From Pomacea canaliculata (lineage: Eukaryota > Mollusca > Gastropoda > Architaenioglossa > Ampullariidae): a stretch of DNA of 64,000 nucleotides. The translations under genes and the position numbers were made by a program. The notes beneath the pieces were generated by a model. The model saw only the letters and a list, made by a program, of their open reading frames with translations, was not told the DNA's origin and did not search any database. This document shows, piece by piece, positions 1 through 11,576 of the stretch (position 1 is the first letter of the stretch; every line of letters starts with the position of its first letter). The stretch is taken from assembly GCF_003073045.1 (NCBI RefSeq), contig NC_037602.1, forward strand, positions 7,302,464 to 7,366,463, read 5' to 3'.

Positions 1-256
1 CTATAATGATCACAATACACTGGGTCAGTAGGATAAAGGCACTTAGCATACATTTTTAACTGAAATAAAATGTCAGATGTGAACACATGCACCTCACACT
101 CATCCCGTTTGCCAAAGAATGTGTAACAACAGAAACAGTGTATTAATGAAGTCAAAAGAAAATAATCTGCATTGTATTCTGATAACAAACAAACTGGTAT
201 TCAGGTTGACAAGTTCATTCATCCAACAAACGCTCTCAATTTTTTTTTTCACTGAC

Positions 257-3200
257 CAAAGATGAAATTGTACTGTGCAAGTTGAGCATTGCGAATCTTT
301 TTGTTCATCGTGGTGCCGCTGTCGAGGTCATGGTCACATAAAAATCCAGCCTCTTGTATCTGCTTCTTCACCTGACAATTAAAACCAAATCTCACTTCAG
401 CAATATTGCACACATACACACACACAAAAAAAAGTAAATAAAAGTCACCTGCAAGTATTACACCAAACGCAACACACTTGCCCACAAGACTATCAACAGC
501 ATCGTTTATTACCCAGTTTCTGCATGGCAGTATGCTTGAATATGTAATTTTTTTTTAACTCTGTGCACATCCCAGTGTATCTGACCATGTCCTCCCACCC
601 ACACACACTCTCCTAATTTTGAGTGCATGAGTGGTGGGGGGGGGGAGGAGGAGGAGGTATACAGGAGAAGAGGGAGAGAGAGATCTCTCTCAAAAGCAAA
701 CTGAATTGAGTAATGCACTTCTTATGCATCTTTATCAGCAACAAATATGTATGCAGAAAATCAGACTGACCTTTTCAGCATATTCATCAAATGGTGGAGC
801 CACAGGAATAACAATAGACTGCCGAGGAGACAACCAGAATGGCCTGAAATAATAAGTGGCATCCTTAAGATATGGTTTTCTCTTAACAAATATTAAAATA
901 ACTCAAAGGCTTTCTCTTGTTTCTGAACATCACTAATCCTCCTTTCCACAGACACAGCGACTATTAATTTATTATCCGTTTTGTAAATGAAACATGACAA
1001 ATATTTTAAAATCTTTATAAAGCTATTTTTTTCTTACATGGAGAAACTGCAAGAGAAATTATAAATTAAATCTTCATATGCATTATTCTGGTAATTGCAC
1101 AGCCATTTAAAAGAAAAAAGTCAGAGACATTAGACGAATCTATGTAATAAGTCAACAAACAAAAAAGAAATATAAATTTTTTAAAAAATCAATAAATAAC
1201 AAACCATTTTCCACCAAAACTCTCACACAAAATGGCAATCATCCTCTCGACAGAGCCTAGGACTGCACGATGTACAATGACTGGCTTCAGTCGCTCTCCA
1301 CGGTCACTGTAACACATCCAAATTATGATAAGACATTTTACCTTATCTGGTCTCCAAGCAGCTAAAATCATTATTTTAAGAACAATTTAAAACTGCATAT
1401 TTGGCTTAAATTTTCCCATACCTCTAAAAGAAGGAAAAGCAAAACAGGCAAGCACACAAAAAAACCCCTGCCATCCCCTATATACAAGCACATGCACACA
1501 CACAATGATATGTGCTTACTCGATGTAGGTTAGGCCAAAACGTTCAGGTAGCTGAAAGTCCAACTGAATGGTAGCACACTGATGAGGTCGCCGAAGGGCA
1601 TCCATAATAGTGATGTCAATCTGTGGAATGAGTTATAAAGGTAACACTGATTTTTAACAAATAGTGAAGTCCAATCTATTCACCCAGTAACAGCTATCAA
1701 ATACACTAGTGTCCAACTGAGATGTCCTGCTATGATCAATTTTAGGGAACTAACATTTTCCTATTCACATCAACTGAAAATGTATCTTAACTCGATCATG
1801 TCAACAATGAACCCTAAGCAGCAAACTTGATACCGGTACAAAAAAATTAATTTAAAAAAGACATCCTAGAAAAACTATATTCTGTTCAACCGACAAAAAC
1901 TGTTTATTTCTTGCAATTCAAAAGTGACAATTATGTTCCTGATGGTCCCTAAATTACTTGAAAATAACCCTAACCCAGGAACATGTGTATGTCAATACCT
2001 AAACAGACTCCTAATGGTAAGAGTTTTGGTAGAAAAATAGAAAGTTTTGGTACTACCTTGGGTCCATAAAAGGCACCATCTCCTGGATTCAGCTCCCACT
2101 TCTGACCACATTCTTCCAACACCTCTGAAAGTTGCTGCAACATCACAAGTCATACAAACGCATTATCACATCTCATGACATACACAATCATGTAACTGTC
2201 TTCTAAAGCCATCTTTTGCACTGAAAAACTTGCATTACAGATACAACACCAACAGCAGTCAGGGTCTTTTGTTCTGACTGGTATTCTATAACAACACTAA
2301 ATCAGCATTTAGCTTTGCACAAATCAGAAGAGGGAGTTGAGAATATACACACGGCTCAGCTTACAGCATTTTTTTTACTGGAAGTGTCTTCTACAAGCTA
2401 CTCAATTTCACCTGTACTGATATGAATAAAAAATTATTTTAATTAACGTGACATATTCTGAGTCTGACAAAGTTGCTTTGACAGTTGTCTGCTCATACTG
2501 AAGAAATAATTTTGTATCGTGGGTAGCAGAAATAAAACAAAATTACGAAAGACCAACATGGTTTTTTGATGTCTGGTTATTCCATGATTAATTGCGCTCT
2601 GACTGAGACAAGATTTATTGGCTACTATTATTGTCAACACCTTTTACACTTACAAGACTCTTTCCACCAACTGTTATTTCAGAATCAATGTCTGAGATTG
2701 CAACACGCATCTTTTATGCTACTTTTTCTGAAAGCCTGGCAAAGATGTTTGAACTTGCACAGTGTTCATCATGGTACCACTTGAATGCTTTCACTGACGT
2801 TTATACCCGCAATGTAATATTGAGATCTAGTTGCTTGAACATGGGTAATTTATCTGAAATCCTGACATGAAATGTCGACAGCATATTGCTGAATTTGGTG
2901 TCAGCATGAAGTTCTCTCTTCGTATCACTTGCAGCCCCAATTTATATCCTTCAAGATTTTAGGTATTTATCATTGGGAATGCAGATAAAATACTAACTTT
3001 TCTTCTGACTTTTTAACATTTACCATTGTAACAACTGCGATCTTTCCATGCATCTTTTTACCGTCGTGGTAAAGGCAGGTAAGAGGCTAACAAACTGACC
3101 CCTGCTTCTGATTTAACCATCGACGAAAGTGCACCGTGCATGTGCTAAATAATCAACAAAATCCTTGAGAAATAACAGTTATGTTAATGCATACAAGAAA

Positions 3201-6200
3201 AATATAAAGGGGACAAAGTATCCTGCTCCTATTTTTCTGTAATAAAAAAAGTCTAGATTAAGTTATTAAAGTAAGGAACTACAAAAAAAAGAGGAGAACA
3301 CTGATCAAACCCAGTCTTACTTTCTCTGCATTGTCCCATACAGCAATTTCTCCAAGGAATTTGTCTGGTCTGGTGGATAGTTTCAGGTCAAAGGTGAAGC
3401 CTAACGTGCCATAGACAAACTTGAGGAAGTCGAGACAGCCCTTTATTTCTTCCTTGATCTGTGAACAATATCAATAGTAACCTTTCTTTTTTCCTCCAAC
3501 ACACAAATGGAAGAAAAGGTGTGTGTTGCCAAACAACTGAAAATGTTATATCTTATGAACTGAAAATCTTTTTCTGCATGGTCTTTTACTAATGTGCACA
3601 AGAGATTATGAGATGAATAAATTTGTCATTTGCTTTTGTTGGAGAAAAAGTCCCCCATAACATCCACTCTGTATGGAAGCAAGGACACAACCCAACAGAT
3701 TTACCAGTGAAACAACTGCTAGTGAGCATTTCTCACAATCATAAAAACATTCAAGCTAACATTCCATTTCCGCAACACTTTCACTCTGTTTAAAGACCAC
3801 TGTTTTGCAAGAATGTGTTCTGCGAAAGGACACTTTTATATATATTCAAAAGCACAAGACATGCCTGGTCAGGTCGGCAGAAGATGTGTGCATCATCCTG
3901 TTGGAAACGCCGCACACGCGTAAGACCTGACAGAGCTCCAGACAGTTCATTGCGGTGGAGCACACCAAAGTCTGCCATACGCAAAGGCAACTCACGCCAC
4001 GATCGAGGTCTGTGGTCAAACATGAGGCTTTATGGAAGAAAAACAACACAGAAGGTCACCTCTTCAAAAAACAACAACAACAAATATGATAGGGAGTGCT
4101 AGTGACAGGAGAGGTAATTAAAGTTATGGGATTTTTCTGGGATTTATCAACTAAAGGTACAATCTGACAAGTTACATGATCCAAATCCATGCATTTTTGG
4201 GGGTGACTACAGCAAGAAGTAGCTTTTCCTCTTCTTTTGGGTTACAAATATAAACTTATAAAATACAAACACACCAAAGTCTCTGATAAACGTATTAACA
4301 GTTACATGATGCAGCAGCCATTAATGAAGCCATAACACTGCTTACCAGTGGCCAGGGCAGTTCATAGGTTTCAGGGCAAAAATTTCTTTTTCCACCTCAA
4401 AGGAAAACATGTTCTCCTGGAAAGGGGAAAATGGTCGTAACACATTAATAGCATATCCCCCAAAATGTATCTTGGGGTGGGGAAGAAACCCCAGAAAACA
4501 AAATTAACTATATCCTGACAGATACATGTTATTTCAAAGCAGTAAATGCAACAATTTCTTGCTTTGTATAATAGTTTTGGAAATCTGTAAGCATTCCTGT
4601 TTTAATCCTTTAAAGTATACAATTAAGGGATTAGGGAACATAGTAAAAGCAAACTTACAGAATAATGATCCCAGTGGCCAGACACCTTCCACAGCTTGGA
4701 ATTGTACATATTAGGGGAGACTACTTCCTGGAATCCACGCTTCCAGTATTCTTTCTGTAAACACATCACCCCACAAATAATGTACCATTAAAACGTCACT
4801 TTCAATGATGACAAATGATAATAAGGCATATGTAAAAAAAAGTTCTAGGAAAAACCTTTTACAGCAATTAAGTTTAAATGAGAAGTTTGTCGGCAAAAAT
4901 CCTGGGTTAAGATTCAATCGGTTGGAAAATGGTTTTGACTACATTAAAAGGTCAGAGTGCTACTCCAAAAAATAAATTTCCTGTTGCAAAAATTTCTGAT
5001 GTTTTTTTTAATAATAATAAAATATAAAATAACTAGCAAAAAGAGTATGCTAGTATGGCTACAACAAAAATTTTGACCTTCGAAGACACTTTCTTCTACT
5101 GACAGGTACTTTATTAGCTAGACTGAAATATCGTCACATTGCATTATGATCGCTTCTGCATCAGAAAATGTTGACACACTTTTGGTCATTTTGCAGAGAA
5201 AGGGAGTCATCATTGCTAAGCAGATGCACCAAATGCAACATGCTGTTTCAAAATTTCAGCAGAGAACTTACTAATAAGGCTAGTTCCGTCAGATCTCTAA
5301 AGGAGCAGGGCTTCTGCTTACGCCAAAAATTGCGTACAGTATGCATTAAAAGTTCGGAGGACGCCTTCAATTTTCGTCAATGGGGTCCCCTTCAAATTTG
5401 GGCGAAGAACAGGGACCCCTTAAAAATCTGAAGAAGGGGTCCCTGGGACCCCAAAGAATTTAGCCTTAGCAGAAGCCCTGAGGAGTAAGCAGAAATCTTT
5501 AAAAAAAAATAACTTTGGGACTAGTCATAGCTTGGCCATTTAATTCACATAGAGATTTAAGGGAGAGAATGACAATTTAAACAATATTCGGCATCCATCT
5601 TTGCGCTATTGTGACATGCATAATCAAGGCAGTTTGTCAGTATCATCATGCAGCTCAGGTAAAAAAGTGATTAGGGTAAGTGTACAAAAATTATTTTTCA
5701 ACAAGTATTGTATGAGTCTTACCCGAATAAACTCGCAGAGAGTGTTGTAGATGTGAGCACCTTTAGGCAAGAAGAAACAGGAACCAGGACTCAATTCGTG
5801 AAAGAAGAAAAGTTCCTGATCCTGTAAGCATAGCCAAGATTTGTCACTACTTTGAGGCAGTCCTATGCTAGTATAAAAACCAAAGCATCAAAAATAAGAT
5901 ATGTAGGTCACAACAATGTTTCCTTTCTTTCTTTTTGTTTCCCTTGCTCATTCTTGTTCTATATAAGCAAGAACTTTAGTTAGATTGTCTGAAAAATAAT
6001 ATTTAAACAATTAACCTGTAAAGTTGTGATACCAACATAATACTTAAATGCAAACAATGAATACTAACCTTCCCAATCTTACGGTGGTCACGCTTGGCAG
6101 CTTCTTCCTGGAAATGTTTCCACTCCTTGAGCTGTTTGGGTTCTGGGAATGAGATACCATAAATCCTTTGCAATGTTTCAGCATCTGCCTTGCCTTCCCA

Positions 6201-9200
6201 GTAGGTAGATGAGTTCTGCAATGTGTACAATGATAAAATCAAAACTGTAACAGTGAAGAACATGCCAAAATATAAAACTACATTTTCTCATTATGAGTTC
6301 AGAAATAATGCCCAGAAAGAAGAACACAGAGACTTCATTTTAAGCTATTAGCTACATATATTTCAAGCCTTCCAAGGAAATGCCCAGCCATTTAAAAAAA
6401 TTGAAAATATTTGCACTCAACTTTTATCTCAAACGGTTGATATTTGAACTGTTTTTAGTGTTTGAATAATAATAATAATCATAAAAACAAGCAGAAACCA
6501 TTAAGGAACATTTTTGATTGCTTGCATGAATGTAAATGTGTCAACAAAAAGGTTTGCATTACTTGACCTGGTGAAAGTAGGTAACCACAAAAGACAATCA
6601 TTAAATACCTTGGTAACAGTAAAGGCCTTGATTTTGCCAGTGTGCCTGACATGTGGCCCACGACACAAATCAATAAGCGGACCACATCTGCAAAATCCAT
6701 TTACAGATATTCACAACTTGTAAAAGAATGCTTGCTATAGATAAGTGTGTATGATGTATAAATGTTAATACTTTCAGGATAAAGCAGCTTATTAGTCACT
6801 AAATGAAAGATATACAACTTTCTGAAAAACAATGTCAAATAATCATATGTGCATGCCTGCACACTTTCATCCACTCCTTTCTTTCTTACCTGTAAATGGT
6901 GGTAGTTGGAGTAGTGACTTTTTCATTAAGGATTCTCTGCTTGAATTTATTGTACTGCAGAGAGACAGACTGCTGATTACCATATGCTATGCTATCTTAG
7001 GAAGTGTTATGTATGCCTCGGTAATGACATATCAAAAGGTACCATTAAACATTCACATGGAATATAATCTTCAGAAACACTAGGGACAGAAAGGGGATAA
7101 GACATAGCAAGTCTCTGACATCGGTAATTGTGGGAATATGTCAGCACAATGACAACTGATGCTCTGAGTTAACAGAATCATGAGGTTTTCTTTTCTTTTT
7201 CTTTTTTTTTTTTTTTAGCATTTTCTCTATTTGAGGACAGGGTATGCATGTACTAAAGAAATGTATCTAACCAACTCACCTCAAACATCTTCAGCAAATT
7301 TTCTTTACTGACTTCTAGTCGCTCAAAAGGCTGTTTCTCCTTTACTATGTCTTTGAACAATGACTCCAGAGCTGGGTAATCATTGCTTGAGACTGACCTG
7401 TACAACACATCAAATCACAGTAGTTAAACCTGGTCTTACATCCCCACCCCCCACTATTTTTTTTAAAACAGTATTCAGGCATCAAATATTTAAGGTATGC
7501 CAGAAAGACTGCAATGGGATTTTAAAGTAGAATTTTGAATTTTGTATAGCATTAGCTTATCAAAACACAAAACATTTAAACTACTATTAATGAAGCCCAT
7601 AAGCATGTTGCATTTTTTCTTTTTTAAACTTGAGCTGTTAAGGATCATGCAGTCTTACTCTTCTGTCCACATGTCATAGTAAAAGCCTCCCTCAATTGGA
7701 GGACCATAACAAAGATGGCCTCCGTAGTGACACTCCATAGCCTCCCCCAGGATGTGTGCACTAGAGTGCCAGAACACATACTGACCTGTTGTGTGGAAAG
7801 ACAAGGACGAAAACTCAAGTTAAAAAAAAAAGAAAAAAGAAAAAAAACATATCTATACAATAAAAGAAACTGCAAGAACTGAACACTACTGAACATTTTA
7901 CCTGTTAGTAATTATGACCAAGTATTTCTGAAGTAAACATTTTTCTGATCTTTAACATCTGCTCAGCTATTACAGGAAAAGGTAGGGGTTTATAATAAAA
8001 AAGAGAAAAGAAAGGGAAAGATGTAGAGTCAAAAGAAAATAGAGAGTGCTGACACTAGTGACAGAAGAAGTAATCTTACCATCAGGATCATCAAACTTGA
8101 GAAGCTGGAGGGTGGCATCGCCTTCAAAAGGACGATCAAGGTCCCACAACTCACCATTAACTTTGGCAATTACAGTGTTGTCAGCCAAACCCTGACTAAA
8201 AATAAAAAGAAGAAAACCCTTGTGTGCCAACATACGTTTTTAATAAACAACTAATTTCCTTTCCAAACCTTCAATTTCATGATGTCAGGTGTTAAAAACA
8301 GTGCAAAGTAGATCTCCAATAAATTTTTACAATTAAAAAGACATCTTTAACAGTTTAAATATCAAGATAAGTTATAAATTCTGACTGTATTAATGTGTTT
8401 TCACAAGTGACGCTATTTCTTTGTCCCTTTCTGTCACCCTTCTAACTTGCACTCTCATGGTAACAATGTACAGGAAACAATGCTGCACAGAAACATTTGA
8501 CTGTTGGTCTGTTTCTAGGTTCACTTCTAAAAATTAACTAAATACCTGCATCAATGCACCACAGTTCTGTGCATTTCTAGTCTTCATTGTAAAGACAAAA
8601 GTTTCAAATTTCTTATGATTTTGCTCCTCTTGCCTGAAGGGTGGCACAGAAATTTGAAACATTTCTGGATCATTTGCGAAAATAAAGATAAAAAGAAAGG
8701 AGGTAAAACAAACCTGATTCCACTGGCAACTTGATATGGTGTAGTTTTCCAAGATTCTCCTTCTACAATTTTCCCATCAGGGAGAGTAATTTTAATTGGT
8801 TGTGGAGTCTGGGCTGCCACCCAGCTATCATATTCCAGTTTCAACTTGTTCCACAATTGCAACCTCTTTTCCAGAAATTCTGGAGGGGGAGTAATCTGGT
8901 CACAAAAAATCAGAAAGACAAGATAACAGATCTCATTGGTTTTGTTCTCCTCAAATACACTGATCTTTTTTCAAAATTCAATTTTTTTATGCTGCAATAC
9001 TAGAGCTTAGATTAGAAAGGTATAAATGCATCATCAAACTAGAAGATGGTGGGAACAGTAATGCTTAATTTAAAATTGTCAGAAAAATATTTACTATAAA
9101 ATAACACTTATACTGTCTGCACAAGTTGGCATTTGATTGATTTATACTTCTCCATGTATATGGTTCCATATTAATGTTCAGTAGTTTGATTAAACACTTT

Positions 9201-10973
9201 CTTTGTCATTTTAAGAACCTAACACTAACAATTTCTAAACAATCTCTTTTCATCCTTTTTTGATGCTTACAATGGCAGACAACTGATCTCATTCCACCAT
9301 GTGCTATCTCAGTATCTTAAATGATTGCATAACTCAATGTGACCTGGTCATATCCTGCATTTCTTATCAGTGCCAGTGCTGATCTACAAAATATTTTACT
9401 CTATCAGTTTTGAGTGTTGTAGGTTCTCCACCCTACATTACCCACCTCCACATCCAAGACAATAGGAGAAAGTGTAAATTTTTTTCCATAGCAGTATCAA
9501 ATCAAATAGTATTCCAACACTGACGGCATTAATGGTAAAACTACTGAGAATGATTCCATCAACTGACATTTGGTGAACTTGTATAGCAGACTTGAGAAAA
9601 GAAAAATTCATTACCTTCAGTGGCCGCTTGATTGTGTCTCCAGCTGCTCCCCCCTTTACCTTAGTCTTGGCTTCCTGTAAATAGTTCAGACAAAAAGATT
9701 TTTAATTAAAAATTAAAATTTAAATATATTATTATATTAAGATGGTACCAGTTTCTCACCTATTCCTGAGACTACAGACTAATAAAGCTTTATGTGACAC
9801 ACTACTATTATATTATTATTAAACTTTGAACAATATTATCCCTTGCCTGCTAATCATCATAGTATTTAAGTTCTATCTTACTTTATCTTAGTACATTCAT
9901 TGAAACCATAATTCCTACCTCATCCATAGTTTTTGCAGCTTGATTGTCCTACAAAACAGCAATTAGCATGTACTGCTCTGGCTAACTTAGCTGAAGCAAA
10001 TTTATAGTCTTTACTTCTAACAATAACGTTACTTCTTAAGTGCCCATGTGGTTAACAACCACACCTATTTTTAAATGAGTTTATCTTATCAAATCACACA
10101 ACAAAATGGTCAGAGACTTTATCGTTTTTCGAGTTGTTAACTATTTCCTATGATTGCCTCATTCCGAATGTCCCTTTAGGCAGCTTTGAAACTTGCTGCT
10201 AACACGTCAACAAGCGTTATGTCTACTGATTGCATCAGATTCAAATTTCAACTAATGGAATCATTATGTGAATTAAAACGTGTGTGTGTGTGAGAGAGAC
10301 TTTCACAATGATGTCGCATTTACACATATTCAGAATGAGGTTATAATCGGTTGTAATAAAAATGACAATAATTAGAAAGCAGTGAAGTAGTGGTGGGGAA
10401 AAGAAAATAGGTTTTGGAAGTAGAAATATTGGACAGAACGAAAAAAAAAAATCCATCACAGAAAGGTGAGAGAATTTATCAGGATAATAAGCCATCTTCA
10501 AACAGGTATGCCATTAAATAGGTGCAAATTCCACGTCTTTGTTTGAAATGTCAAAAATGATGCAATCTTACTATGTTGGTCAGTCACGTTAAGAGTGATT
10601 AGATGGAAAGTGTAGAATAGATAGTCTCAATTAAAAAAATCTAGCTCCTTAATAGCTGTATATGTTGATGAAAACCAACCACAAAAATTTTTTATGTCAA
10701 GATATTCATAGAACAAACGCTATTTTAAAACGCCGGTTGACGATCCTTAAATAAATTTCTCGATAAAGACTACCCTCTGACAACGAACGACAACAGAAAC
10801 ACACCAGGCTCATGGCTCTGCGGTAAGTGATTCCTATCCTCTTGGCTAAACGTCCTATACTTATTCGTGTTGATAACATGGTTGAATGTTAGAGATCAAA
10901 AAGAAGAAACAAAGCCGCATGCCTTCTCTGAAACACTCATTTTCGCCACTTCGACAGCCACGTTATCCTCCAT
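257..10973 (-). CDS. TARS1: Threonyl-tRNA synthetase, cytosolic (3' end beyond window)
   Basis: This class II synthetase charges tRNA-Thr with threonine in the cytosol. There are 20 exons in window coordinates, 5' to 3' on the minus strand: 10973-10923, 9948-9919, 9674-9615, 8895-8714, 8195-8080, 7785-7659, 7397-7280, 6954-6890, 6687-6609, 6215-6069, 5821-5723, 4754-4659, 4416-4346, 4027-3865, 3458-3321, 2134-2057, 1620-1520, 1306-1205, 843-771, 371-257. They give about 670 codons; roughly 50 C-terminal residues (VVGEKE onward in the family) lie off the left edge. A TGS domain covers about residues 60-130 ([18 protein letters not shown]). The second additional (editing) domain has [11 protein letters not shown] and HTGKIKAF. 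The catalytic core has MNCPGH (Cys410), VLHRNE (His438) and VIVHRA (His586), which match the family's zinc ligands. Motif 2 is [15 protein letters not shown] and motif 3 is [11 protein letters not shown]. The N-terminal extension is shorter than in vertebrates. The donors of exons 1 and 14 read GC. Confidence 0.95.
5306..5480. mobile_element. 175 bp MITE-like element in a TARS1 intron
   Basis: The element begins CAGGGCTTCTGCT and ends AGCAGAAGCCCTG, a perfect 13 bp terminal inverted repeat. It is flanked on both sides by AGGAG (5301-5305 and 5481-5485), which looks like a 5 bp target-site duplication. The interior contains short GGGGTCC and GGGACCCC palindromes and no coding capacity. It lies between synthetase exons 11 and 12. 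Non-autonomous DNA transposon is the simplest reading; I cannot name its superfamily. Confidence 0.7.
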
Positions 10974-11576
10974 GTTGGTAAGAGTGACATCAACATTATC
11001 ACGAATTCTCGTATTTATTAATTTTGACCAGAAATAAAATAATTTGAGTTAATTTTTTCATAAGATACATATTTATTCAAAAATTGTGTATCTAAAATAG
11101 CAAAAAGTAAAAAAGTAAAAAATCAGGATCACCGGTCGGTTTGACTCTTCCGATTCGACCAGTCTGTAGACGATTCGACCACGTCCTTATCTATGCGAAA
11201 ATCTTTTATTGATGTTGGTTGACTTGGATACTAATTCGAATTGGAAAAATGTAGTTTTGTATTGTTTACGCACAATATCCGATTAAGGAATGTGTTAGTA
11301 GGTGACGATTAAACTAATTTTTTTTTCTCGGTGGTCGAATTGACTCAACTTGTTTTCTCCCCATTTTTTTCTACACTTGAAGATACTTTTCTTAACATAC
11401 AGAACTGCAAACTGATCACGGACAAATTCATGACCAGATCATACCACGGACGTATATGGATATTAGTTCGTAATCATACAGCTTACGCAGAAACGGGACT
11501 ATGGACAGAGGTCGAATTAGCGCATTTGTGGTCGAATTGACCGACCACCATCAAGGGAGACAACTACAGAGATCAC
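10974..11576. promoter_or_regulatory. Shared intergenic region of divergent TARS1 and GALK2
   Basis: The 603 bp between the two start codons must hold the 5' UTRs and core promoters of both genes, because they are transcribed away from each other. I see no convincing TATA box. The notable content is a set of GGTCGAAT-type motifs. Two are in reverse orientation (GATTCGACC at 11152-11160 and 11172-11180) and three are forward (11333-11344, 11510-11518, 11530-11546). The outer ends are GGTCGGT at 11134 and ACCGACC at 11540-11546. This could be a decayed inverted-repeat transposon or a cluster of binding sites. Confidence 0.5.

Noticed and set aside
7659..7780. TARS1 exon 6 acceptor at GTCAG|TATGTG
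   Set aside because: It breaks frame with the phase 1 donor of exon 5. The CAACAG|GTCAG acceptor five bases upstream restores [10 protein letters not shown].
10812..10822. Plus-strand ATG followed by a strong GTAAGT donor
   Set aside because: It lies in TARS1 intron 1 on the opposite strand and encodes only four codons. GALK2 already has a start joined in phase at 11577, so an alternative GALK2 first exon is possible but unsupported.
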